From CAYOZN01 sp964408455 (GTDB lineage: Bacteria; Planctomycetota; Phycisphaerae; UBA1845; UTPLA1): a DNA stretch of 64,000 bases. The stretch covers positions 124,001 through 188,000 of the forward strand of contig CAYOZN010000003.1 in assembly GCA_964408455.1 (NCBI GenBank), in the 5' to 3' direction. A program made the translations under genes and the position numbers. Shown piece after piece: positions 8,400 to 16,559 of this stretch (position 1 is the first letter of the stretch; the number at the start of each line of letters is the position of its first letter). The notes beneath the pieces are model-generated. The model saw only the letters and a program-made list of their open reading frames with translations, was not told the DNA's origin and made no database searches.

Positions 8400-9053
8400 C
8401 TACTTGCTGCGCGTGTACTCGAACTCGAGCACCTTGTAGTTCTCGCCCGCGTGCAGATCGTATATCGATAGCGTGTGCTTGTCGTCGCCGGCAACCGTCG
8501 TGACATACTTCACGTGGCGCGCGATGACGCCGAGCATCGGCTCATCCATCGTGCCATAATATGTATATGTCCGTCCCGACGGGTCGACATTGCCGCTGTA
8601 GATGATCATGTTCGTCTGCCCGGACGAGGCCCATACGCCGTTGTATATCTTGCGGAAGTTGTCGTAGCCGATCAGGCCCAGGCCCTGGTAGGGACGCGGC
8701 TGAACATCCATCGGGTTCTTCAGATCGGGCATCATCATCTGTCCGTCGAATTCCTCCATCAGGAACCGCTTGTCGAGGACCCACTTCACCACCGCCTTGC
8801 CCTTGGTCGACGGCGCCCCTGGATAGGCCGGCATCTTGCACACCACATCCCACGTGCCGACAAATCGATTCAGCCGCTCGTGCCCCTCGCCCGGCTGAAT
8901 CGTCTTCAACCACAGCTTCATCCCCTCCATCATCTCCTCTTGCGACGGCATCTTCATACCCTCCGGTGGCTGGTCGTCGGACACGGCCCGCGCCCCCGTA
9001 TATGCCAGCGCGCCAATCGGGACCAACAGAAACAACACGGTCTTCGCTTTCAT
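8400..9053 (-). CDS. DUF1579 family exported protein
   Basis: 217 residues with an N-terminal signal peptide (KTVLFLLVPIGALAYTGARA) and a DUF1579 body: LNRFVGTWDVV near residue 62, KWVLDKRFLMEEF, GLGLIGYDNFRKIYNGVW and a C-terminal KVLEFEYTR. Members usually have a beta-barrel fold of unknown function and are common in planctomycetes. The start has GGGAGT about 8 bases upstream and a good minus-strand promoter lies at 9142-9171. It is probably periplasmic. Confidence 0.85.
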   Translation of the reverse strand: MKAKTVLFLLVPIGALAYTGARAVSDDQPPEGMKMPSQEEMMEGMKLWLKTIQPGEGHERLNRFVGTWDVVCKMPAYPGAPSTKGKAVVKWVLDKRFLMEEFDGQMMMPDLKNPMDVQPRPYQGLGLIGYDNFRKIYNGVWASSGQTNMIIYSGNVDPSGRTYTYYGTMDEPMLGVIARHVKYVTTVAGDDKHTLSIYDLHAGENYKVLEFEYTRSK

Positions 9054-9141
9054 CGTGCAGACTCCCGGGAAAACAGGTTTCAGGTTCCGGCATCAAGGGC
9101 GATGTGCGGCCGGCCATGCCGCCTCGCTGCGACCGGCCCAT

Positions 9142-9171
9142 ACTTTAACCTAACTTAATCCACCCGGTCAA
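9142..9171 (-). promoter_or_regulatory. Sigma-70-type promoter of the DUF1579 gene
   Basis: On the minus strand TTGACC (9166-9171) and TAAAGT (9142-9147) are separated by 18 bases. Matches are 5/6 and 4/6 to the -35 and -10 consensus. The leader would be about 80 bases. Confidence 0.5.
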
Positions 9172-9312
9172 TAGCATCGGCCGCCACCACCCGCCACGCC
9201 ACGGACGGCAACCGCCGCCCGCACCACAGGTTCACCCGTGGCCCCGTTTTCGCGCAAAATCATCATTTCAATCTGAGCCACACGCCTCATTTCGGAGGGG
9301 GCAACTCATTAA

Positions 9313-10941
9313 TTACATGCCACCCGTTTTATCGAAATGATCCTGGAGCCGCCGGGCCGTGACCGCGTTCCCTTTGCGAAAATAAGTGCGCATCTTGCGG
9401 GACTCGGCATCGTCGCCGAAGCCACTGCCGACAAAACTCACCCGCGTGCCGCCTTCGGAGACGTCTTCCAGCCGGATCTCGGTCTTCATCCTCCCGACGA
9501 CATCGCGAAAGGGAAATCCCTCCGGCGCCCGCGACACCTGGATCGTCATCAGCCGCCGCGGTTCCAGCGCCACGATCCTGTTCTCAATCGCCTTCCCATC
9601 GTCCAGGCTCCCCGCCGCGTCGTAGCTCACGCGCATCACGCCGCCCACGCACGCGTCGATGTCGGCGTGCGGCGCCATCCACGACGACAGCCCCTCCGCC
9701 GTCGTCCACGCCTTCCAGACCGCCTCGCGCGGCGCCGCCACCGTGAATGCCACCGTGTCGGCACTCTCGCCGTCGCCGCTCGCCCTGCCCGGCTTCTCCC
9801 CGGCCGCCGCCGCCTGCACCATGTCCAGCCAGATGGGATTGTTGTGCCCGAAATACTCGAAGGCGTCGTCCCACTCCTTCTCCCCAGGCCGCCATCCGAG
9901 CAACACCAGCTCGATGCGCGTGCGTTTCTCCCCCGCCGCCTCGAAGAAATAACCGCCCCATGTGCCACCATTGCGCACGTTCGGAAACTGCGGCGGCGCA
10001 CTGCCCGACGTCGCCAGCACTTCGCCCGGCACATACGCCATGACCGTGTTGTTCGCCCCCGGCCAGAACGAGTAAGTCCCGCCCGGTCGCAGCTCGACCC
10101 GCGGCTCCTTTCCGCCGATCCGCGCCAGGCCCTCCGCCGTCGCCAGCAGCTTCCACGCTTCTTCCACGCCCACCGGCAGCGTCACGCCGAACGTCTGGCT
10201 CTGCCCCGGACCGTAGTTGAGTGTCACATCAACGTCATTAATCCGCCACCGGTTGACCCGCCGGCCGGTCCCGAACGGGCTCCTGCCGCCCTTGGGCAAC
10301 CGCGCCTCCGATTCCGACGCCGTCTTCTCCACCGCCTTCTTCATCCACGCCATGACGTGCGGCCACGCCCGCGCGAAATACTGATAGCCCGCATCCCAGT
10401 CCTCCCCCTGCTGCCAGCCCAGTTGCGCAAACGACACTTCCACCTGCCCGCCATCGAGCTGCCTGAATTGCAGCACCACCTGCGTCTTCGCCCGCGCCTT
10501 GCGCAGCGACATCACCGCCGGCGGAAAGTTCCACTCGAAGGCCAGCATGCGCATCGGCACGTAGCTGAGCACCCGGCAACCCTCGCTGCCGCGCAGGCCG
10601 CTCTCGTCCGGCTCCGTCATCCCCATGTACAGCTCGTACGCCCCGCCGATGCTCAACTCAATCTTCGAATCCGTCTGAAAGAAAGAGCGAATGCCCTCCT
10701 CCGTCGTCCACGCATGCCAGACGTCCTCCAGCGGCGCCTTCACCAACGCCCCGGTGCGCAGGATGCGCTCGCCCGCCTGACGTGCCGCGTCTGCGTCCCC
10801 CGTCGCCGCTTTCGCACTCGCCCCATCATCGCCCAGTGCCGACCCGCTCCGCACTGCACACAGAATGACAAGTGCGAAAACACAGACAACGCACCCGCGC
10901 CGAACCAACCGTCCCACGAAGTTCACGTAAGCATCATTCAT
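9313..10941 (-). CDS. Exported protein with three SRPBCC (AHSA1/START-like) domains
   Basis: 542 residues. The N-terminus has a signal-like hydrophobic stretch (VVCVFALVILCAV). Three tandem SRPBCC/AHSA1 modules follow: about 55-200 (VKAPLEDVWHAWTTEEGIRS), about 225-370 (LPVGVEEAWKLLATAEGLAR) and about 385-530 (VAAPREAVWKAWTTAEGLSS), each starting with the typical APxxxVWxAWTTxEGL helix. Such domains bind hydrophobic ligands or act as Hsp90 co-factor-like folds. Three in one exported chain is unusual. ATG 10941 is chosen over a TTG at 10959. The TetR gene lies 56 bases upstream on the same strand, so an operon is likely. Confidence 0.8.
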   Translation of the reverse strand: MNDAYVNFVGRLVRRGCVVCVFALVILCAVRSGSALGDDGASAKAATGDADAARQAGERILRTGALVKAPLEDVWHAWTTEEGIRSFFQTDSKIELSIGGAYELYMGMTEPDESGLRGSEGCRVLSYVPMRMLAFEWNFPPAVMSLRKARAKTQVVLQFRQLDGGQVEVSFAQLGWQQGEDWDAGYQYFARAWPHVMAWMKKAVEKTASESEARLPKGGRSPFGTGRRVNRWRINDVDVTLNYGPGQSQTFGVTLPVGVEEAWKLLATAEGLARIGGKEPRVELRPGGTYSFWPGANNTVMAYVPGEVLATSGSAPPQFPNVRNGGTWGGYFFEAAGEKRTRIELVLLGWRPGEKEWDDAFEYFGHNNPIWLDMVQAAAAGEKPGRASGDGESADTVAFTVAAPREAVWKAWTTAEGLSSWMAPHADIDACVGGVMRVSYDAAGSLDDGKAIENRIVALEPRRLMTIQVSRAPEGFPFRDVVGRMKTEIRLEDVSEGGTRVSFVGSGFGDDAESRKMRTYFRKGNAVTARRLQDHFDKTGGM

Positions 10942-10972
10942 TGGTCTGTCCCGCAACAAAATCCCCGAACGC

Positions 10973-11007
10973 CTTAATCCCTCAATCCCTTAATCCCTTA
11001 ATCCCTT
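10973..11007. repeat. Short tandem repeat TTAATCCC
   Basis: Four to five degenerate 8-9 bp copies (CTTAATCC/CTCAATCC) lie between tetR and the SRPBCC gene; the tetR TAA stop falls inside the array. A related GGGATAAGG-rich array occurs between pdhA and pdhB. Confidence 0.7.
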
Positions 11008-11639
11008 CCCCTCCCGCCTTCCCCCACCAGCCTGTCCAAATAATCCCTGAGATGCGCCACCGACGCGTCGAACGGCTCCAGGCTTCGCTGCGCCCGCGCC
11101 TGCATCATGCCGCCCTCCATCACCGTCAGCACGAATCGCGACAGTGTCTCCAGGTTGACACTCGCCGGCAGCCGGTCGCCCGCCGCCGACAGTGTCCGAC
11201 GGATGCGCTCGCACCACGCCGAAAACAGCGCATTCAACTTCTCCCGCACGTCCGGATACGTATCGCTCAGCTCCAGTGCCAGATTCCCGATCGGACAGCC
11301 CATCGTGCAGTTCGTCATCAGCAGCATGCGGCGATAGCCATCGAGCACCGCGAAGATGCGCTCGATCGGATCGCTCGTCGCCGCGAATGCCGGCTCCATC
11401 ACCACCGGGTCCAGCAATTCCGCGTACCGGTCCAGCACCGCCAGCAACAGCGCCTCCTTCGTGCTGAAAAAGTGATAGAGGCTGCCGCTGTTGACGCCCG
11501 CCTCCCGCAGGATGGTCGATACCCCCGTGGCCGCGTAGCCCTGTTCGTGGAACAGCCGCATGGCGGCCTCGATAAGTCGATCCCTGGTGCTGGTTTCCGT
11601 TGCCTTGGTCACTGCACTGCCACTTAGTTGATCGTTCAA
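10998..11639 (-). CDS. TetR/AcrR family transcriptional regulator
   Basis: 213-residue one-component repressor. The N-terminal helix-turn-helix (residues about 19-65) reads RDRLIEAAMRLFHEQGYAAT then GVSTILREAGVNSGSLYHFF, typical for TetR DNA-binding domains. The C-terminal ligand domain contains MTNCTMGCPIGNLALEL, a segment seen in the TetR_C_33-like group; its Cys residues may sense electrophiles (inference). The ATG lies within a near-palindromic operator (11625-11646) and just below a strong promoter, implying autorepression and a nearly leaderless mRNA. The likely target is itself plus the downstream SRPBCC gene. Confidence 0.93.
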   Translation of the reverse strand: MNDQLSGSAVTKATETSTRDRLIEAAMRLFHEQGYAATGVSTILREAGVNSGSLYHFFSTKEALLLAVLDRYAELLDPVVMEPAFAATSDPIERIFAVLDGYRRMLLMTNCTMGCPIGNLALELSDTYPDVREKLNALFSAWCERIRRTLSAAGDRLPASVNLETLSRFVLTVMEGGMMQARAQRSLEPFDASVAHLRDYLDRLVGEGGRGRD

Positions 11640-11646
11640 TTAACTA
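11625..11646. promoter_or_regulatory. Putative TetR operator
   Basis: TAGTTGAT-CGTTCA-ATTAACTA is an inverted repeat matching 7 of 8 positions per arm. It covers the predicted transcript start and the tetR start codon, as expected for autorepression. Confidence 0.5.
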
Positions 11647-12186
11647 CATTCTAAACTGCCTGCCCGGCCCGCGTCAAGCCCGCCAACGAACCGACCAGCA
11701 ACCCGTGCCGCACGAACACCAACCTGCCGCGTTCCACCAATCCCGCCGCAGATTCACACATTCCGCCCGCCCATAACACCCTGTAAATTCTGGTAATCCA
11801 CTGCGCGCATTCGATATACTCGCCAAAGTAGGGAAGAAGGCTCCGCGCGAGTCTCATGTTCGGAGTGCGGCGCTTTCTTGGCTTTGGCACGACCAGGCCG
11901 CGGAGTAGGTGGGTTCTCAATCGCGATTCGTCTCGCCAATCGGCGGGGCGCTCTGTCCCTTCCCGGCTGCAAGCAACGGCCCGATCAGCCCGTCTACGCG
12001 GTGCCCAACGCTGGCGCCAAGGCGATGCGCCAGCCTCGAGCCGCGCTGCCGATCCGGAGTCGGTGCCGCCAGCCCCCAGAACGCCCTATTTGATGTGGGC
12101 GGCCGCCGCGAATGGGCCGCCGCTTGCCACCGTCTTCTGCCGTTGGTTCGTGCCGTTAATCTGTTTTCCGAAAGGAGTGGACGACC
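11647..12186. other. Intergenic region, no gene supported
   Basis: About 540 bases between divergent tetR and the secreted protein gene. Besides the tetR promoter, a TATACT at 11815-11820 and AAAGGAG just before 12187 are the only signals seen. A long frame starting at 11856 lacks a Shine-Dalgarno site and family resemblance. Confidence 0.45.
11648..11677 (-). promoter_or_regulatory. Promoter of the tetR-SRPBCC unit
   Basis: Minus-strand TTGACG (11672-11677), an 18-base spacer, and TAGAAT (11648-11653): 5/6 matches in each box. The transcript would begin about 11641, only one or two bases ahead of the tetR ATG. Confidence 0.6.
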
Positions 12187-14274
12187 ATGTCGATCCGGAG
12201 ATCCGTCGCGGTGACGCTAATCCTCTGCCTGTGTACAACGGCCGCCCTGGCCCAGCCCGCCAACGACAACTGCATCGATGCCATTCCCATCCTCGACGGC
12301 ATCACGGCCTTCAGCACCGTCGGCGCCACGACCGACGGCCCCGCAAACGCAATCTGCGCGGTGTCCGGAGATGGAGGACAGACCTTCGAAGACATCTGGT
12401 TCGAGTACACCGCCACCTGCTCCGGCGAATTGACCGTCAGCACCTGCAATCTCATCAACTACGATTCCGACCTCGTCATCTACGACGGCTGCGACTGCGG
12501 CGCGTTGAATTTTCTCGCCTGCAACGATGACGGCGTCGGCTGCGCCGGATTTTCATCCAATCTCGTCGTCGACGTCGTCGCCGGCAACTGCTATCTCATC
12601 CGCGTCGGTGGCTGGAATACCGGCAACGAGGGCAGCGGCGACATCAGCATCACCTGCGCGCCGGACCTGATCGGCGCATGCTGTCTCGGCAATGGCACCT
12701 GCTTGAATGTACTGGCCGACGATTGCAGCGCCCAGGGCGGCTCCTTCATCGCCCCGGGCCAGTCGTGCGATGAGGTCTTCGGCCCGGGAAATGGCTGCAC
12801 CGGCGCCTGCTGCACCGGCGAAGTCTGCACCCTCACCACCCAGCTCGGCTGCGCCGGCGTCTTCGTCGGTTACAACACCAACTGTGACAACCTGCCCTGT
12901 AATCACGGCGCCTGCTGCACCTTCGATGGCTTCTGCGTCGACGACCAGTCCCCCTTCGACTGCGCCGGCATCTTGAACGGCCAGTTCCTCGGGCCTGACA
13001 CCCTCTGCGCCAACTCCGTCTGCGCCGCCGACGAGTGCATCGCCGCCCAGCAGGTTCAGTGCGGGCAGAACTACGTCATGACCAACCAGTTCGCCACCGC
13101 CAGCCCCGGCGATCCCAACGTGCCCTGTTACGGCGGCGCCGGCGGAGAGCCCGGCTTCCACACCGTCTGGGCCTACTTCGATGCGACGCACACCGACGCC
13201 CGCATCTCGCTTTGCAACAGCCCCGTCCTGGTCGACTCGGTCCTCGCCGTGTATTCCGTCGACGAACTCGATCCCTGCAACAGCCTCACGCCGATCGCCT
13301 GCAACGAGGACTTCAATGGGCCCAACTGCGCCCTCACCTCCGAAGTCTGCGCACAGAACCTTGTCGTCGGCGAACGCTACTACATCGAAGTCGTCTCCTT
13401 CGACGATCTGGATTCCGGCGAATTCCTGCTGACCCTCGAATGCCCCTGCCGGCCCTGCTACAACGCATGCCCCGGCGACGTCAACGAAGACGGAAAACGC
13501 GACGGCGAAGACCTCCAGGCCGTCGTCGATTGCTACCTCGGCGATCCCACGCAGTGCCCATGCCTTGACATCGACAACAGCGGTCAGCTTGACCTCGCCG
13601 ACATCGAGACCCAGCTCGTCGCCCTGTACCTGGCCAGCGACGCCTGCCCCGTGGGCGCCTGCTGCATCGATGACGGCGTCGGCACCTGCCTCGACATCAC
13701 CGAGCAGGCCTGCGAGGCCCAGGCCGGCAACTGGCGCGGCGAAGGCACCAACTGTGCCGCCATCAACTGTCCCCAGCCGCTCTCAAACGACGATTGCGTC
13801 GATGCCATCCTCATCGAGTGCAACACCATCACCGATGGCATCAACTCCGGCGCAAATTGGGACGGCCCGCCCGCAGAGCCCGATCTCCCCTGCAAGTTCC
13901 AGCAGCTCAACAACACCGTCTGGTACAAGTTTGTCGCCACTGACACGACCGCACGCGCCACCACCTGCATGAGCATCGACGTCCCGCCCGGAACCGGCAT
14001 CCGCGATTCCATCGGCGGCATCTTCTCCGGCGAATGCGGCAGTCTGGTGTTTGCCGACGGTCAGAACTTCGACGCCGACAACAACCCGATCAACATCGCC
14101 TGCGGCGAGGACGACTGCACCGGCGGCCGCGATCCCAACAATGGCTGGATGACCATCATCCGCGCCGAAAACCTCGTGATTGGTCAAACCTACCACATCA
14201 TGATCGGCGCCTTCGGCGAATTGGATTCCGGTCGCTTCATGCTTCAGTTGGATTGCCCGGATCCCACGCCGTGA
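12187..14274 (+). CDS. Large Cys-rich secreted protein with dockerin-like EF-hands
   Basis: 695 residues, exported by a clear signal peptide (LILCLCTTAALAQ, cleavage near residue 23). The body alternates beta-rich modules starting NDNC-DAI or ECIAAQQ (about 26-155, 290-410, 530-690; each ends DSG-F-L-L-C) with short GACC-type cysteine modules (GACCLGNGTC, GACCTGEVC, GACCTFDGFC, GACCIDDGVGTC). A dockerin-type pair (GDVNEDGKRDGEDLQAVVDC, DIDNSGQLDLADI) lies at about 430-480. A role in surface adhesion or extracellular assembly is an inference. A strong AAAGGAG precedes the ATG and a terminator follows. Confidence 0.85.
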   Translation: MSIRRSVAVTLILCLCTTAALAQPANDNCIDAIPILDGITAFSTVGATTDGPANAICAVSGDGGQTFEDIWFEYTATCSGELTVSTCNLINYDSDLVIYDGCDCGALNFLACNDDGVGCAGFSSNLVVDVVAGNCYLIRVGGWNTGNEGSGDISITCAPDLIGACCLGNGTCLNVLADDCSAQGGSFIAPGQSCDEVFGPGNGCTGACCTGEVCTLTTQLGCAGVFVGYNTNCDNLPCNHGACCTFDGFCVDDQSPFDCAGILNGQFLGPDTLCANSVCAADECIAAQQVQCGQNYVMTNQFATASPGDPNVPCYGGAGGEPGFHTVWAYFDATHTDARISLCNSPVLVDSVLAVYSVDELDPCNSLTPIACNEDFNGPNCALTSEVCAQNLVVGERYYIEVVSFDDLDSGEFLLTLECPCRPCYNACPGDVNEDGKRDGEDLQAVVDCYLGDPTQCPCLDIDNSGQLDLADIETQLVALYLASDACPVGACCIDDGVGTCLDITEQACEAQAGNWRGEGTNCAAINCPQPLSNDDCVDAILIECNTITDGINSGANWDGPPAEPDLPCKFQQLNNTVWYKFVATDTTARATTCMSIDVPPGTGIRDSIGGIFSGECGSLVFADGQNFDADNNPINIACGEDDCTGGRDPNNGWMTIIRAENLVIGQTYHIMIGAFGELDSGRFMLQLDCPDPTP

Positions 14275-14356
14275 TGCCGCAGCGAAGTCAGCACGCGGCG
14301 CACGGGTGATGCAGTGCCGCCCCGTCCGCCGCAGCCCTTGAGGTGACACACAGCCT

Positions 14357-14404
14357 CCCGCCCGCCGGCGGTCCCACGCGACCCCGGCGGGCGGCTTTAT
14401 TTTC
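14357..14404 (+). terminator. Rho-independent terminator of the Cys-rich secreted protein gene
   Basis: CCCGCCCGCCGG pairs with CCGGCGGGCGGC (11 of 12) around a 15-base loop and is followed by TTTATTTT. It lies 83 bases after the stop codon. Confidence 0.8.
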
Positions 14405-14586
14405 GGTAACACTGCCCCAGAGCCCATCACGGCGCCCCTTAATCAAGCGCGATGATCCAGCGATTCAGCAGCGGCAGCGACAGTTCCCGCCGCTTGTCGA
14501 CGATCAGCAGGAATTGTGCCGAGCCCGTCGCGGCCGGTTCGCCGCCGCCGGGTCCCCATGTCCGCGCCGCTTCCCAGTCGGAAAAC

Positions 14587-14818
14587 TGTCACGCGCCAAG
14601 TGGCACAGTCCGTCACAGCCCGTCACTCGGGCGGTTGATTCGGGGTCGCAAGTGAACAAAACCGAAACAAACCGGCAAAGCGCGCGTTAGGCATGCGCGC
14701 CAGCCGCAGCGGTTTTTCTACTCAATAGATTAGTTCACCGTTCCGCGAGAAATCGTTGCAGTGGTAGCTCTGGGCCCGGCAGGCCGATGCGGGAACAGGT
14801 TTCCTCAGAGAGTGAGAG
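14587..14818 (+). repeat. Copy A of a 230-bp element upstream of the PEP-CTERM gene
   Basis: Aligns along its length with copy B at 16137-16365. Shared blocks include TTGATTCGGGGTCGCAAGTG, CCGGCAAAGCGCGCG and TTTCTACTCAATAGATT. It can form a stem between TTGATTCGG and CCGAAACAA, then a GCGCGC hairpin. No coding frame is conserved between the copies, so a DNA or RNA element is likely. It starts after the terminator of the preceding gene. Confidence 0.8.
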
Positions 14819-15085
14819 CAGTGGTTACGGTGGGACTTCTGGCGTGGGCAGTATGGCCGGAGTGCGTCGGCATGCCGCCGGTGCTCCTCCCTACGGCCGC
14901 CCCGATTCTCCTCCGTTGCACCCGCACTTGTTGGAGCGCGTGTACAGTTCTGCTGAGTGCCAGCAGCATTACACCACTTTAACGGTAGCTGTCCCTAATA
15001 ATTACCGCGGCTTTGAGTCCGAGAAGGGGCTGGCTAAGTTGATCTACCTTGGTTGACCGCTGTCTTTCGCTTAGAATCATGCATC

Positions 15086-15811
15086 ATGTGGAACCGCGAC
15101 CTTTCCGAATCGATTCGATTGCTGCTGTCTGTGCTGTTCGCAACGCTCAGCCTCACGATGCAATCGATGGCAAGCGAAATACTGATTGACGAATGGCGGC
15201 TCGGCACCCGTGTAGGGATTGGGTCAGAGCTTGTCACCGGCATTCATGACGTCGTCGTCAATCCGTTTTCTGATTCGCATACACTCGCGCTCGGAAACTC
15301 CTTCGCTAATTCGTTTTATCAATTCGGTTGGGATGATTCCGGATTGGCTGAGTTCCTCATTACAGCGAACCACGCTGCCGCCGGGACCGTAGGCCCGCTC
15401 ATCCAGTCCTTATCCAGCGGCAACATCTGGCTCACGCCCTCCGTCGAATCCATCCTCACCCTCGACGCCGTGTACGACTACGCGCTTGGAAACGGCGACC
15501 GCCAGCTCAACTACGCGGTTGGGGCCGGTGGCGGCACTGGAGGCATCGGCGTCTCCCATCAGATCATCCCGGTCATAGGCCATCCATCCTCCGGGCAGTT
15601 GACGTTTCACGACGAACTCCTGTTGCAACCCGGCGTCGAGTACACGCTTGCGTACTACATGATCCACCGCTCTGTCAGCGGCAGCCCCGACAGCCTCTCT
15701 TCTGGCAGCGGCAGCGTGCAGTTTTCCATCATCCCGATTCCTGAGCCCGCCACGGGCGCACTCCTGGCGCCGGCGATGCTCCTCGCTTTTCGCCGCCGCC
15801 GTCATCCCTGA
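15086..15811 (+). CDS. PEP-CTERM sorted exported protein
   Basis: 241 residues. A hydrophobic signal peptide (LLLSVLFATLSLTMQSMASE) is followed by a beta-rich body of no recognised family and a C-terminal sorting signal: IPEPATG, then a hydrophobic stretch and RRRRHP. This signal is recognised by exosortase-type sorting in envelope/EPS systems (known for the family); no exosortase gene is in the window. ATG 15086 is preferred over the upstream TTG. Codon use is less GC-rich at the 5' end than in neighbours, which may signal transfer. It is preceded by one copy of the 230-bp element and followed, 325 bases on, by another. Confidence 0.85.
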   Translation: MWNRDLSESIRLLLSVLFATLSLTMQSMASEILIDEWRLGTRVGIGSELVTGIHDVVVNPFSDSHTLALGNSFANSFYQFGWDDSGLAEFLITANHAAAGTVGPLIQSLSSGNIWLTPSVESILTLDAVYDYALGNGDRQLNYAVGAGGGTGGIGVSHQIIPVIGHPSSGQLTFHDELLLQPGVEYTLAYYMIHRSVSGSPDSLSSGSGSVQFSIIPIPEPATGALLAPAMLLAFRRRRHP

Positions 15812-16136
15812 CAGCGGTTCAGCCCGCCGCTCTTTTCATCCCCCCAACGAGAATCCTCGGCCGCAGTCGTCGTATTGATTCGCCTGCAATCCGCGTGCCG
15901 ATTTTGCGTTATCCACCGGTTGTTCACATTTCAACCGCGGGCAGTGCCCCTGCGGCGTCACTACGCGCGTTGCCCGGAAAAAATGGCCAGCCGTGGCCAC
16001 CGCGCGATCGGGAAAAACCCCTACGAAAAAACCTGCGCGCCCTCGCCGGCGCGAGAGTGCCACTGCGGAAATCCGCATTCGCCCCGCGGAACAATGCGCG
16101 CAACAAAGGCGGCCCTCGCCAGTTTTTTTATTCTTG
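15812..16136. other. Gap between the PEP-CTERM gene and repeat copy B
   Basis: No gene supported. It contains one DnaA-box-like TTATCCACC at 15909-15917 and a run of T at 16124-16130 just before copy B. Nothing else stands out. Confidence 0.4.
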
Positions 16137-16365
16137 TGTCACGCCCCCAAGTGTCACAGCCCGTCACAGCCCGTCACACGGGCGATTGATTCGGGGTCGC
16201 AAGTGAATCAAACCGAATCAAACCGGCAAAGCGCGCGCCAGGCACGCGTGCCTTGCGCAGCGGTCTTTCTACTCAATAGATTTGATCGGCGTTCCGCCAG
16301 AAACAGGGGCAGTGTCAGCCCTGCGGCCCAGCATGCCGGCGCGGAACGATCCACTCAGGGTGAGA
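16137..16365 (+). repeat. Copy B of the 230-bp element
   Basis: Homologous to copy A (14587-14818). Here the stem TTGATTCGG/CCGAATCAA is perfect, and the second hairpin reads GCGCGC against GCGTGC, which keeps pairing as RNA through a G-U pair. The copy ends directly at a remnant of a PEP-CTERM tail, mirroring the element-plus-gene order of copy A. Confidence 0.8.
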
Positions 16366-16449
16366 ATCGACGGGGAGGGGGTGATCTTGGGGCACGCGCT
16401 CCTGGTGCCGGCCATGCTCTTTGACCTTCGCCTTCGCCGTCATCCCTGA
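16333..16449 (+). pseudogene. Remnant of a PEP-CTERM protein tail
   Basis: A 38-codon frame ends with ALLVPAMLFDLRLRRHP and stop. This lines up with ALLAPAMLLAFRRRRHP at the end of the intact PEP-CTERM gene (15086-15811), and the DNA stays similar through CGTCATCCCTGAC. The PEP box, body and signal peptide are missing. It looks like a cassette copy whose gene was deleted internally, joining repeat copy B to the tail. No Shine-Dalgarno site is seen. Confidence 0.6.
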
Positions 16450-16510
16450 CGGGTGATCAGGCCTTTCAATCTTTTCAATCCCGAATCAAACTGCTGGACT
16501 GAAGCAGTGC

Positions 16511-16539
16511 TCAACGACACGGCCGCAATCCGCTATAAT
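16511..16539 (+). promoter_or_regulatory. Promoter of the candidate selenoprotein gene
   Basis: A perfect TATAAT at 16534-16539 with a weak TCAACG -35 (3/6) at 17-base spacing. The leader would be about 14 bases and contains a strong AAAGGAG (16549-16555). Confidence 0.5.
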
Positions 16540-16559
16540 CGCCCGTTGAAAGGAGACCC

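Noticed and set aside
11856..12530. 224-codon frame upstream of and overlapping the Cys-rich protein
   Set aside because: Out of frame with the strong signal-peptide gene, Arg-rich, and no recognised domain.
14587..14720. Integron attC site in the 230-bp element (GTTAGGC near 14689)
   Set aside because: The matching position in copy B reads GCCAGGC, and no partner RYYYAAC core or integrase was seen.
14787..15056. Small 89-codon protein upstream of the PEP-CTERM gene
   Set aside because: It overlaps the repeat element, has no Shine-Dalgarno, and the frame is not kept in copy B.
15905..15932. Replication origin at a DnaA-box-like TTATCCACC
   Set aside because: Only one 8-of-9 box and a weak TTGTTCACA; no cluster, and the GC-skew switch lies 13 kb away.
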